Shown piece after piece: positions 46,577-55,214 of a stretch of 64,000 nt of DNA. Origin of the DNA: Phycisphaerae bacterium. GTDB taxonomy: Bacteria; Planctomycetota; Phycisphaerae; UBA1845; PWPN01. The notes beneath the pieces were generated by a model that saw only the letters and a program-made list of their open reading frames with translations, had not been told where the DNA came from and ran no database searches. The stretch is taken from the NCBI GenBank assembly GCA_012729395.1, contig JAAYDF010000002.1:23492-87491 (forward strand), given 5' to 3'. Within the stretch, counting starts at the first letter, position 1. Each line of letters starts with the position of its first letter. The position numbers and the translations under genes are program-made.

Positions 46577-46768
46577 TCAGGGGAGACACTCATTCAGAAC
46601 GGCTGCAATTCGTCGGGCAGCTTCTTCCTTGCCGGTCTCCACCAACAGCGTGATCAGCCTTTCGGCTGACTCGTAAATGGCATCCGAGACGTTCTCCTCA
46701 AAGCCGAGGATATCGGAGAGCTTGCCGCCGCTCTCGAGTTCAACCAACCATCCCCCGTACTCACACAT
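46577..46768 (-). CDS. Small protein of unknown function
   Basis: ATG 46768 with GGGGGA 7 nt upstream gives 63 aa, MCEYGGWLVELESGGKLSDI and EENVSDAIYESAERLITLLV, ending AARRIAAVLNECLP. A GTG at 46804 or ATG at 46774 are alternatives. The composition is acidic and helical with regular spacing, unlike a random frame, which supports a real gene. No family is recognised. Stands alone downstream of tRNA-Leu, convergent with nothing. Confidence 0.55.
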   Translation of the reverse strand: MCEYGGWLVELESGGKLSDILGFEENVSDAIYESAERLITLLVETGKEEAARRIAAVLNECLP

Positions 46769-46963
46769 CAGCATTCCCCCGCCCTTTTCGACAGCGCCCC
46801 CCACTGCGTAACGATAGAATACGCTGACGCGTAGTCAATGGGGATTGTACCTCCGCTTATTGTCCACCATCCGTGGTACACGGCTTATGGTTCGCGGTGA
46901 TCGCGATGATGGGAAATATCGCATACAATGCGTGCTGGGACTGGGATTTCCGGAACATACCCC

Positions 46964-48724
46964 ATGGGCCTCATTGATTGGTTGATTCTCGCTGTCGGCC
47001 TTGCCGGCATGGCCGGACTCGGGCTGTGGACCGCGCGCGGAGTCCGTCGGCTCGATGACTTTCTGTTGGCCGGCCGTCGCTACCGCGGCCCCGCGTTGGC
47101 CCTCTTCCACTCCGGGAACCCCATGCAGAAGCTCTCATCGATCACCGCTCGCATGTTCCAGGTGGGACTGGCAGGGCTGTGGTACGAGTTCATCTACTTG
47201 GCAGCTTTGCCCTTCTGGTGGATTATCGGACCAGTCGTTCGGCGACTACGGATAGCCACCACGGCGGATCTGTTTGAGCGGCGGTTTCACCCCGCAACGG
47301 TCTGGCTTTATGTGGCATTCGCCGTCATCACCTGCATCCTGAGTACGACCGTCTGGCTGGTGGGTGTGCGCAAGCTGATCGAACTCATGGCCGGCAGTGA
47401 TCTCGCGTGGCAACCGATGTTGAGCGTCATCATGGGTGTATCGCTGCTGGCCGTCTGGGCGGGCGGCTTTCGGGCGGTGGTGGTGACGGGCATCACACGC
47501 GGCCTGCTGATGTTGCTGCTCACCGCTGCCGGAGTGTGGCTGGTATTCGGGCAGGGTATGGGACCGGCCGCGATCCACGCGGGCAACGAAGCACTGGCCG
47601 CTCAGCGCCCCGAGCTACTGAGTCTGCGATTGACCGAGGAAGTCTTTGTTGCGCTCGCCCGGACTCCGATGACCCCTCTGTTCGTGGCCATGATGGTCGC
47701 GACGATGGCTGCGGGGAGCATCGTAGGGCCCATGGCGGCCAGCAGTTACGGGTGCGCGCGGTCCGAGCGGGCAACCGCGCTGGGCGTAGTGTCGGGTGGG
47801 CTGATCAAACGGGCGTGTGTGGTAGCCTGGGCTTTCTTGGGGCTGGCGTGGGTGGCCCAATACGCGACGCCGGACGTGCTCGCGGCGGATCCGACGGGGC
47901 CAGGGGCCACACTCTTCGCGGACGGGCTGTTCGCCCAAGCCAGCCACGACCTGACGGCCACGGTGGGGAACGGAGCCGCGGGACTGCTCTGGGTCGCTCT
48001 CGCGTGGGCGGCGGTCGAGGGATGTGCGGCCCCGCTGATGGTCGCCGGCGGGTTGATCAGCCGCAACCTCTACCAGCGATTTCTCCGCACCGGCCGGCCG
48101 GAAGACCATTACCTGCGAATTGCCCGCTGGATCGGGCTCGCTTGTGCGGTACCCGCTGTGCTGCTGGCTTTCGCGTTCAACAACCTGGTCGATCTCATCG
48201 AGATCCTGATCGCCCTGCCGGGCGCCATCGGGCTGGGAGTGTGGCTGGCCCTTTGTTGGCGGCGATACACGACCTGGGGACTGCTGGTCTCAACGCTCGG
48301 TGCCTACGCGGTATGGATCTGCTTAGAATGGCAGCAAGGCGTGACGCTTGTGCAGCGAGTGTTCCCATCGGCCGTCACGGTCATCAAGGGCAAGCTGGAG
48401 CTAAACGACGGCTGGATCATGCTGACGTACATGTCCGTGGCGATGGTGCTGGGCATCGTCACCAGTCTGCTGACAAGGCCTGAGCCACGCGAGAAGCTGG
48501 ACGCCTTCTACCGGGTATTGCGCACCCCGGCAGCAGGCCCCGAGCCGACCGGGCAGACATTGGGCGATGCTGGAACCAGCCCAGCGTCCCCGATACGCAA
48601 GCTGATCGACCACCCCGACCTGGAGATCCCGGTGCCATCCCCCAGGATGATGCTGGGTTTGGCCGCAACCGTGTGCGCGGGCATCGGCATCGTCGCGATG
48701 ACCTGGTGGCTGGCGCAGCGATGA
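46964..48724 (+). CDS. Sodium:solute symporter-family protein (first)
   Basis: The protein (586 aa from ATG 46964; an ATG at 46928 is in frame) has thirteen or so helices. It starts MGLIDWLILAVGLAGMAGLG and shows FLLAGRRYRGPALALFHSGN in the first cytoplasmic region, the SSF '(G)G(R)' pattern. Two-thirds along, MAAGSIVGPMAASSYGCARS and VAGGLISRNLYQRFLRTGRP fit the TM8-TM9 region. A C-terminal Pro-rich linker and an extra helix follow. It probably cotransports Na+ and an organic solute. The xylose-isomerase-type gene is convergent to it, which may hint at sugar metabolism, but this is weak. Confidence 0.85.
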   Translation: MGLIDWLILAVGLAGMAGLGLWTARGVRRLDDFLLAGRRYRGPALALFHSGNPMQKLSSITARMFQVGLAGLWYEFIYLAALPFWWIIGPVVRRLRIATTADLFERRFHPATVWLYVAFAVITCILSTTVWLVGVRKLIELMAGSDLAWQPMLSVIMGVSLLAVWAGGFRAVVVTGITRGLLMLLLTAAGVWLVFGQGMGPAAIHAGNEALAAQRPELLSLRLTEEVFVALARTPMTPLFVAMMVATMAAGSIVGPMAASSYGCARSERATALGVVSGGLIKRACVVAWAFLGLAWVAQYATPDVLAADPTGPGATLFADGLFAQASHDLTATVGNGAAGLLWVALAWAAVEGCAAPLMVAGGLISRNLYQRFLRTGRPEDHYLRIARWIGLACAVPAVLLAFAFNNLVDLIEILIALPGAIGLGVWLALCWRRYTTWGLLVSTLGAYAVWICLEWQQGVTLVQRVFPSAVTVIKGKLELNDGWIMLTYMSVAMVLGIVTSLLTRPEPREKLDAFYRVLRTPAAGPEPTGQTLGDAGTSPASPIRKLIDHPDLEIPVPSPRMMLGLAATVCAGIGIVAMTWWLAQR

Positions 48725-48796
48725 GCGATCGGGCGTTGTCCGCGAGGCGGCACACTCGACCGAGACCTTCTTCGCAAAGCAGCGGAACAGGCTGCG

Positions 48797-48816
48797 GCTT
48801 GACGCGCAAGTCAAGC
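48797..48816. terminator. Possible hairpin between convergent genes
   Basis: GCTTGAC, six bases, GTCAAGC is a perfect 7-bp stem lying between the symporter stop (48724) and the xylose-isomerase-type stop (48860). It lacks a T-run, so an intrinsic terminator is only possible. Confidence 0.35.
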
Positions 48817-48859
48817 TGCTTCGCACAGATCGTCTTTCGTCGCGCGGTTGCGGTGTCGG

Positions 48860-49921
48860 CTACCGGACGCCGAGCAGGTGCTCGATGACCAATCGTTCGA
48901 GCCCTTCGTAGTTGCGGTCCTTGATGAACTCGGCCTCGGCCTTGCGGTTGAAGGTGCGAACCTTCTGGAGCATGAGCTCGAAGAACCGCTTGCTGTTGGC
49001 CAAGTGGGCAGCACTGTCCGCCTGCTTCTGCGTGCGGAAGGTTTTCACATCAAGCCCGACCATCTCGCCGTTGGAGCCGTAGCCGGCCTCCTCGAGCACG
49101 CGAACCTGGTTGAAGGCTTCGCGGAGATTGACGGCCGCGAAGTTCCTGTCCTCATCGAACTTGAGGCCGTTCTGATCGTTCAGATGCACGCTCCAGAGTT
49201 TCTTGTGATACAGAGCGAAGGCCATCTCGTCTGAGGGATCCAGGCCGGCGAGTTTGGCGTGGGCGGTCTCGATGAGCCCGCCGACGCGATCCGGGGCGTC
49301 GGACAGGTAAGCCAATGAGATCGCGTGTCCGATGGTAGGGACATAAGCCTGGTCCATCGGCTCATTGGGCTTGGGCTCGATCATGAGGTGCAAATCGGGG
49401 TTATGCCCGAGCATCTTGTTGATGGCGGTCATGAGCCAGTCGTGGGCGAGGCGGGCGTTCTTGGCTTCTCGGATGTAAGTCCCTTCGCGGGCCAGCCAGA
49501 CCACAACGTTGTTCGTGCCCAGCTCCGCGGCAATGTCGACGCACTGGAGAGCGCGATCGATGGCGTACTTGCGGCAACTGGGACTGTTGGAGGTGAAAGC
49601 TCCGTCGATCGTCCTGGGGTCCTCCCAGAGGCGAGGGGCGACGAACTCGGGTTCGAGGCCTTCGTCCGCCAGAACGCGGCCCAGGCGGGCGGCCTTCTTG
49701 AGGACCGCGTTGGGACTCAGATCGTTGAGGTCGGGGACGGCATCGTCATCGTGAAACTGCACCCCATCGAAGCCGAGTTGCTTGTAGACGCGGAGTTTCT
49801 TGGCGAAGGCGATCGGCTGCCTGACCGGCGGGCCAAAGGGATCCGCCCCTTCGCTGATGTTCCAGGGTCCGAAGGAGAATCGATACCGCTTGCCGCCCGC
49901 CTTGCGTTTTGCCTTGGCCAC
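48860..49921 (-). CDS. xylA: Xylose isomerase-type sugar isomerase
   Basis: The GTG at 49921 gives 353 aa; an ATG at 49969 would add residues without family support. It matches class I (actinobacterial-type) XylA: FSFGPWNISEGADPFGPPVR, FHDDD with catalytic His57, IEPKPNEPMDQAYVPTIGHA, IETAHAKLAGLDPSDEMAFA, and VHLNDQNGLKFDEDRNFAAV. All metal ligands (Glu, Glu/His, Asp, Asp, Asp) and the catalytic His are visible. It should interconvert aldose and ketose, most simply xylose and xylulose. There is no xylulokinase nearby. Shorter than classical XylA (about 390), with truncation mainly of the C-terminal dimerisation tail. Confidence 0.88.
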   Translation of the reverse strand: MAKAKRKAGGKRYRFSFGPWNISEGADPFGPPVRQPIAFAKKLRVYKQLGFDGVQFHDDDAVPDLNDLSPNAVLKKAARLGRVLADEGLEPEFVAPRLWEDPRTIDGAFTSNSPSCRKYAIDRALQCVDIAAELGTNNVVVWLAREGTYIREAKNARLAHDWLMTAINKMLGHNPDLHLMIEPKPNEPMDQAYVPTIGHAISLAYLSDAPDRVGGLIETAHAKLAGLDPSDEMAFALYHKKLWSVHLNDQNGLKFDEDRNFAAVNLREAFNQVRVLEEAGYGSNGEMVGLDVKTFRTQKQADSAAHLANSKRFFELMLQKVRTFNRKAEAEFIKDRNYEGLERLVIEHLLGVR

Positions 49922-50554
49922 AGTTCCATCCTTTCCACAAGAAAGCTTGGGTGCCGAGCCGCTCGGCACATGCGCGGGTCACAGGTTACCGGAAGTCTCC
50001 GCGACCGACAAGCCCGCATCAGCGAATTCGCCGCGGATGGGGTGCATCCGCCGTTCCGTGGCAAGTTGCCAAAGGCGAAGTATCGAGGGTGGCATGGGTC
50101 GGTACTCCGACCCGTGGCCAAATGCGGACAGCCACTGGTCTGGGTACGGACCAGTGCCACCCAGTGCCCCTGAAATTCGGATGCACCCCCGCGGATGGGC
50201 CTAGACAAAGGCTTCTCGATGCCGTGACCGCGACGGAACGGCGGGGACATGGGCCTGTAGGTGCGTTCGGGACGTCGGGGGACTGGCTCCTTTGTGCCTG
50301 CCCCCTTCCCTGGGAGGACCGCCCAACACGTCCGTGCCGACCCATGCCACCCGCCCGTCCAGATTGGTTAGGCGCAACGGCGGATGCTGGTACAATATGG
50401 GAACATCACCCGGCCGCGCCGCCGAACGGGGTGATGCGGGACACGTCGAGACGTTGCGAGGTACCCAGCGAGGGTACTCATGTTGGAAGCAGGAACAGGC
50501 CATCGCGACCGGTGGTGCCGGTTCGAGCGATGTGTACGAAGGAGCAACAGCTTC
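49922..50554. other. Divergent spacer of about 630 bp with a MITE-like element
   Basis: It separates the leftward xylA-type gene from the rightward TIGR00300 gene. The element at 50039-50188 occupies the left part. The rest (50189-50554) shows no gene; AAGGAG at 50538-50543 belongs to the next gene. Confidence 0.45.
50039..50188. mobile_element. MITE-like element, copy 2
   Basis: The ends are GGGGTGCATCCG and CGGATGCACCC, an inverted repeat of at least 11 bp. CCGCGGAT lies on both sides as an 8-bp direct repeat, matching the target size at copy 1 (17127-17275). The interior is about 93% identical to copy 1. The element is about 150 bp and non-coding. Confidence 0.85.
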
Positions 50555-51787
50555 ATGATCAGCGAAGAGATCACGCTGGAAGGGCATATCATTGACTCCC
50601 TGATCCTCTCGAAAGTCCTCGACGAGATCCTCGCCTTCGGGGGCGATTTTCGCCTGCTGGATGTCCACATCGGTCAGGATCGAAACGATCGAAGCTCGGC
50701 CACCATCGAGGTCAAAGCGGCCGACCCGAGCTCGCTCGCCGACCTGATGGCCCAGCTCGGCCGTCACGGTGCGACCTTCTACAAGCCGGAGGACGTCCGG
50801 CTCATTGAGGCGGAGCAAGACGGCGTCTTCCCGGAAGGTTTCTACTCGACGACGAACCAGCAGACGCTGGTGCGTTGGCGGGACGACTGGCATGAAGTGC
50901 GGCAGCAGGAGATGGACTGCGGCATCCGCATGGTCGGCGGGGACAACGTCTTCGAGTGCGTGCCGGTCTGCCATGTCCGGCGGGGCAACCGGATCGTCGT
51001 CGGACATCGCGGCGTCAAGGTGGTGCCGCTGGAACGATCCCGCGAGGGCGGCATGTTCGGGTTCATGTCTTCGCACGTCTCGACGGAGAAGCCCAAGAAC
51101 GTGCTCATTCACGACGTCGCCCGGCGGATGTATGCCGCTCGGCAATCGGGACGGCCGATCATTCTGGTCGGCGGGCCGGCGATCATTCACACCGGATCCG
51201 CGCCGCACGTCGTCGAGCTGATCGAGAAGGGCTACATCCAGGTACTCTTCGCGGGCAACGCCCTGGCGACGCACGACATCGAGCATGCCCTTTACGGCAC
51301 GTCGCTGGGCGTGCATCTGGACCGGGCCATCCCCGTTGATGCGGGACACGAGCATCACCTGCGGGCGATCAACACGGTTCGGCGTCACGGCTCGATCCGG
51401 GCGGCGGTGGAAGCCGGTGCGATCACCTCCGGCATCATGCACTCCTGTGTCCGGCACCAGGTGGCGGTCGTACTGGCCGGCTCGATCCGCGACGACGGCC
51501 CCCTCCCCGAGGTCATCACCGACGCACTGGCGGCCCAAGACCGCATGCGGGCGTACGTTCAGGATGCGGGCTACTGCCTGATGATCGCGACCATGCTGCA
51601 CGCGGTCGCCACGGGGAACCTGCTTCCAGCCCGCGTACCGGTGGCCTGCGTGGATATCTCGCCGGCTGTCGTGACCAAGCTCGCCGACCGCGGATCCTTC
51701 CAGACCGTGGGTATCGTCACCGACGTTGAGCCGTTCCTGCGTGAGCTACTGGCCGAGCTCAAAGCGGTGGAGTTGTCCGGTCGGTGA
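50555..51787 (+). CDS. TIGR00300-type (LOR/SDH, AgrE/ornithine cyclodeaminase-like) protein
   Basis: The ATG at 50555 with AAGGAG upstream gives 410 aa. The N-terminus matches the LOR/SDH domain: EEITLEGHIIDSLILSKVLD, GGDFRLLDVHIGQDRNDRSS. The C-terminal part, KPKNVLIHDVARRMYAARQS through GNALATHDIEHALYGTSLGV and INTVRRHGSIRAAVEAGAIT, is the region shared with archaeal ornithine cyclodeaminase and cyanobacterial AgrE/ArgZ. Such proteins turn ornithine into proline with NAD(H), or form part of a lysine-ketoglutarate system. No arginine or ornithine genes are adjacent; ribBA and thiE follow instead. Function in this organism is unknown. Confidence 0.8.
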   Translation: MISEEITLEGHIIDSLILSKVLDEILAFGGDFRLLDVHIGQDRNDRSSATIEVKAADPSSLADLMAQLGRHGATFYKPEDVRLIEAEQDGVFPEGFYSTTNQQTLVRWRDDWHEVRQQEMDCGIRMVGGDNVFECVPVCHVRRGNRIVVGHRGVKVVPLERSREGGMFGFMSSHVSTEKPKNVLIHDVARRMYAARQSGRPIILVGGPAIIHTGSAPHVVELIEKGYIQVLFAGNALATHDIEHALYGTSLGVHLDRAIPVDAGHEHHLRAINTVRRHGSIRAAVEAGAITSGIMHSCVRHQVAVVLAGSIRDDGPLPEVITDALAAQDRMRAYVQDAGYCLMIATMLHAVATGNLLPARVPVACVDISPAVVTKLADRGSFQTVGIVTDVEPFLRELLAELKAVELSGR

Positions 51788-51827
51788 CGGAATCGAACTT
51801 CCAGGACGAACAGCAACAAGTTGCCTT

Positions 51828-51938
51828 GGTCCGGGTGACCAGCCTCGCCGGTCCGGGTGACCAGCCTCGCCGGTCCGGGTGACCAGCCCCGCCGGTCCGG
51901 ATGACAAAGCTCTGCCGGTCCTGGTAACCAGCCCCGCC
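51828..51938. repeat. 22-bp tandem repeat, about five units
   Basis: Units GGTCCGGGTGACCAGCCTCGCC start at 51828, 51850, 51872, 51894 and 51917; the fourth has 23 bp and several changes. The unit contains GGTCcgggtGACC, a small palindrome. It lies in the 290-bp gap before ribBA. No FMN-riboswitch (RFN) pattern is seen in the gap. Confidence 0.85.
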
Positions 51939-52077
51939 GATTCTGGCGAGCCTTCGGGTCCATTCGCCTTGCCGGCCCCTGCCGCGAGGGCGACAAATCG
52001 CGTACAATACGGCAGCCGACCCGGCACCAGCCGCTGGAGCGACGGCAGGAACAACGACCCAGAGGACTGACTCGACG

Positions 52078-53322
52078 ATGGCAAGCCCCTTCTGCACCAT
52101 CCCGGAGGCCTTGGCGGAACTGCAGGCCGGCCGGTTCATCATCCTGGTTGACGACGAAAGTCGCGAGAACGAAGGCGATCTCGTCTGCGCCGCGGAATCG
52201 ATCACGCCCGAGATGGTCAACTTCATGCTGACCCACGCCCGCGGTGTACTTTGCGTAGCCCTGGCGAGGGAACGCTGCCGAGAGCTCAACCTGCAGCCGC
52301 AGACGATGGACAATACAGCCACACTGCACACCGCCTTCACCGTGACCATCGACGCCCATCCGCGATTCGGGGTCAGCACGGGGGTCTCAGCCACAGACCG
52401 GGCCACGACGATCCGCCGACTGGTGGACACGGAGGCCACGGCGGACGACTTCCTGCGGCCCGGCCACATCAATCCACTGATCGCATGCAGCGGCGGGGTG
52501 CTGGTTCGGGCGGGCCAGACCGAGGGCACCGTCGATCTGTTGCGGCTGGCGGGAATGCGTCTCGGCGGGGCACTCATCGAGATCATGAACGAGGACGGCT
52601 CGATGGCCCGTGTCCCGGATTTGGCCCGGTTCGGCCAACAGCACGGAATCCGCATGTGCACCATCGCGGACCTCATCGAGTACCGCCATCAGCGCGAGCC
52701 GCTCGTCCAGCGGGTCGAAAGCGTCAAGCTACCCACCCGCTACGGACAGTTCACGCTGCACGCGTACAAATCGGTGGTCGATTCCGACCTCCACTTGGCG
52801 GTTTGTTGCGGGGGAGTAGGCGAGCGTGACGAGCAGGGCCACCCCATCGAGTTCGACGATCCGATCCTGGTCCGTGTGCACTCCGAATGCTTCACCGGCG
52901 ACGTGCTCGGCTCCTCACGCTGCGACTGCGGCGAACAGCTCCGAGATGCCATGTGCATGATTCAGAGCGAGGGTCGTGGGGCCGTCGTCTACCTGAGGCA
53001 GGAGGGTCGGGGCATCGGGCTGCACAACAAGCTCAAGGCCTACCAACTGCAAGATCATGGGCTCGATACCGTCGAGGCCAATGAGAAGCTGGGCTTCCCG
53101 GCCGACAAGCGGGATTACGGCATCGGCGCCCAGATCATCCGCGACTTAGGCCTCAAGAACATCCGCATCCTCACCAACAACCCCAAGAAGGTCAGCCGCC
53201 TGCAGGTGTACGGCCTGAAAGTCGTCGAGCAGGTTCCGATCCGCGTACCCCCCAATGACTCGAACCGCGCGTACCTGCGCACCAAGCGCGAAAAACTGGG
53301 CCACCTGCTTGACGGGGTGTAA
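52078..53322 (+). CDS. ribBA: Bifunctional 3,4-DHBP synthase / GTP cyclohydrolase II
   Basis: The protein (414 aa) makes the two starting compounds of riboflavin. The RibB half has the metal and substrate loop VDDESRENEGDLVCAAE (about 24-40) and RPGHINPLIACSGGVLVRAG. The RibA half carries the zinc cysteines in ECFTGDVLGSSRCDCGEQLR (Cys271, 282, 284) and the catalytic GRGAVVYLRQEGRGIGLHNK. C-terminal DYGIGAQIIRDLGLKNIRIL and NNPKKVSRLQVYGLKVVEQV are standard. Both halves seem intact. It is in a rightward row with TIGR00300 upstream and thiE downstream. No riboswitch is visible. Confidence 0.97.
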   Translation: MASPFCTIPEALAELQAGRFIILVDDESRENEGDLVCAAESITPEMVNFMLTHARGVLCVALARERCRELNLQPQTMDNTATLHTAFTVTIDAHPRFGVSTGVSATDRATTIRRLVDTEATADDFLRPGHINPLIACSGGVLVRAGQTEGTVDLLRLAGMRLGGALIEIMNEDGSMARVPDLARFGQQHGIRMCTIADLIEYRHQREPLVQRVESVKLPTRYGQFTLHAYKSVVDSDLHLAVCCGGVGERDEQGHPIEFDDPILVRVHSECFTGDVLGSSRCDCGEQLRDAMCMIQSEGRGAVVYLRQEGRGIGLHNKLKAYQLQDHGLDTVEANEKLGFPADKRDYGIGAQIIRDLGLKNIRILTNNPKKVSRLQVYGLKVVEQVPIRVPPNDSNRAYLRTKREKLGHLLDGV

Positions 53323-53375
53323 GAGACGGAGAGGCAGGAGACAATGTAGGTGAGGCTCTGGCCTGCGGGTCGGTC

Positions 53376-54449
53376 ATGGCGAGACGTGGATTGGTTCAAG
53401 GTATCTCGGCGTTCATGCAACCCAGTATTGCCCGCATTATTGACGCGAACTTCAACCGGGCGAGAGAGGCCTTGCGGGTGATGGAGGACTACGCGCGATT
53501 CGTCCTCGACGATCCCGCCGGCTGCGAAGCGGTCAAGAGCGCGCGACACCAACTGGCCGATTGCCTTCGATGCCTGCCGCTGGAGAGCCTCCTGACCGCT
53601 CGGGATACACCCGGCGATGTGGGCACGCGGATCACCACCGCCGGCGAGAGAGATCGACCGGACGCTCGGTCGGCCTGCATCGCCGCCGCTAAACGGCTGC
53701 CCGAAGCCCTGCGAACCATCGAGGAATACGCCAAGACTTTTGATCCAAACCTCGCGGCCAAGGTCGAGGCCCTCCGCTACCACGCGTACCAGCTCGAACA
53801 ACAGGTACTCTTACGCGGCACACGGGCGGCACGATTCGCCCGGGTGCGGCTCTACGTCCTCATCACGGCCTCGCTGTGCCGTCAGGACTGGCTCGCCACG
53901 GCGGCCGAGGCCATCGCCGGCGGTGCCGGCTGCCTGCAACTGCGAGAGAAGGATTTCGAAGACCGTGAGTTACTCACCCGTGCCCGCTGGCTTGTCGCTC
54001 TCTGCCGGGAGCATGGGGTTCTGAGCATCATCAACGACCGGCCGGACCTGGCCGTGCTCAGCGACGCGGACGGCGTGCACCTCGGCCAGACCGATCTGCC
54101 CGTGGCCGACGCTCGCCGGGTGGTTGGGCCGGACCGGCTCATCGGCGTGAGTACCCACAATCCCGAGCAATTCCGCGCCGCCCTGGCCGAGCGACCAGAC
54201 TACCTCGCCGTCGGGCCAATGTTCCCCTCGCCCACCAAGCCGCAGGACCATGTGCCCGGCCCGGACCTGCTCCGCCTCGCGACCGGGGAGACGCGGATCC
54301 CCGTCGTCGCCATCGGTGGCATCACCCCCGACCGATTGGCTATACTGGCATCAGCTGGCGCTGGTTGCGTGAGTGTCTGCTCCGCCGTGATCGGAGCGGA
54401 CGATGTCCGTGACGCGGCCGGGCGCCTCTTGCTGCCGGGCGAACCATGA
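53376..54449 (+). CDS. thiE: Thiamine-phosphate synthase with N-terminal ThiE-associated domain
   Basis: The protein (357 aa) has a C-terminal ThiE TIM barrel: LYVLITASLCRQDWLATAAE, AGCLQLREKDFEDRELLTRA, IINDRPDLAVLSDADGVHLG, DYLAVGPMFPSPTKPQDHVP and VAIGGITPDRLAILASAGAG. It condenses HMP-PP with THZ-P. The N-terminal 150 residues (IARIIDANFNRAREALRVME and AAKRLPEALRTIEEYAKTF) are a helical domain as in the long cyanobacterial ThiE form. An ATG at 53415 is an alternative start. The stop overlaps the next gene (ATGA). No TPP riboswitch is seen in the 53-bp gap. Confidence 0.93.
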   Translation: MARRGLVQGISAFMQPSIARIIDANFNRAREALRVMEDYARFVLDDPAGCEAVKSARHQLADCLRCLPLESLLTARDTPGDVGTRITTAGERDRPDARSACIAAAKRLPEALRTIEEYAKTFDPNLAAKVEALRYHAYQLEQQVLLRGTRAARFARVRLYVLITASLCRQDWLATAAEAIAGGAGCLQLREKDFEDRELLTRARWLVALCREHGVLSIINDRPDLAVLSDADGVHLGQTDLPVADARRVVGPDRLIGVSTHNPEQFRAALAERPDYLAVGPMFPSPTKPQDHVPGPDLLRLATGETRIPVVAIGGITPDRLAILASAGAGCVSVCSAVIGADDVRDAAGRLLLPGEP

Positions 54450-54934
54450 GCCTGACCTATGACCATCTCGAGCACCTGCGCCCCAAGGACGAGTGGCGTT
54501 TCCCGTTTCCCCCGACCTGCGGCACATGCGGATATAACCTGACCGGATTGCCCAAGAACCGGTGCCCTGAGTGCGGGACGGCCTTCGACATGCGGGAAGT
54601 ACGGCGAAAGGCGGCGGAAACATGGGCCCTGGTCCTGCGGCTGCAACACGTTAACCACGACGCCCGCTTGGGGCTCTATATAGTCCTTGGCGCTTGGGCG
54701 ATGGTGGGACTCACCCGGCTGCCGATCATGCCCGGCATCCTGCGGTGGCTGGATCTGCTCGCCATAGGGGCCGGAATGCTCGGTATGGTGCTGGGCAGTC
54801 AGGTGTTCAAGGTGCGGCGAATCCCCCCATGGGCCAGAGCCTACATCGGCGACCGCGAACCCGATCAGCTCTTGGGAGTCTGGACCCTGTTGCTCGGTCT
54901 GTCGCTGCTCATCGCTCCCTGGTGGTTGATGTGA
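54446..54934 (+). CDS. Zinc-ribbon membrane protein
   Basis: ATG 54446 overlaps the thiE stop (ATGA), so it is coupled to thiE. The protein (162 aa) has a zinc ribbon TCGTCGYNLTGLPKNRCPEC (two CxxC pairs, about 25-43) and two or three helices (LGLYIVLGAWAMVGLTRLPI, LLAIGAGMLGMVLGSQVF, LGVWTLLLGLSLLIAPWWLM). Proteins with 'CGYDLxGLPxxRCPECG' are common in planctomycetes and of unknown function. No thiamine role is suggested beyond the coupling. Confidence 0.8.
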   Translation: MSLTYDHLEHLRPKDEWRFPFPPTCGTCGYNLTGLPKNRCPECGTAFDMREVRRKAAETWALVLRLQHVNHDARLGLYIVLGAWAMVGLTRLPIMPGILRWLDLLAIGAGMLGMVLGSQVFKVRRIPPWARAYIGDREPDQLLGVWTLLLGLSLLIAPWWLM

Positions 54935-55214
54935 CCATGCACGAACACACCGAATGCAGCCGATACCCGAATCGTACAAGCAACAAGGCATCCAGAGGTA
55001 GGCATCCGGCGCTGGTCAATCGAGCAACTCACGGTTGATCGCGGCGGTCGCTTCACGGCAGACGGCAGAGGCCAGAGTCGACATCTGCCGCGTCGCCAAG
55101 ACCGAGTCATGTTGTCGATGGACGCGCCCAAGCGTGTGTGACCAGAGGCGACAAGCTGCCTTGGCCAGCAAGGCCCCTCCGTTCGGTCACAGACGCCCTG
55201 CTGAGTTCGACATG

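Noticed and set aside
51788..52077. FMN riboswitch before ribBA
   Set aside because: No RFN-type conserved words; the leader is filled by 22-bp repeats.
53323..53375. TPP riboswitch before thiE
   Set aside because: The gap is only 53 bp and lacks the CTGAGA core.
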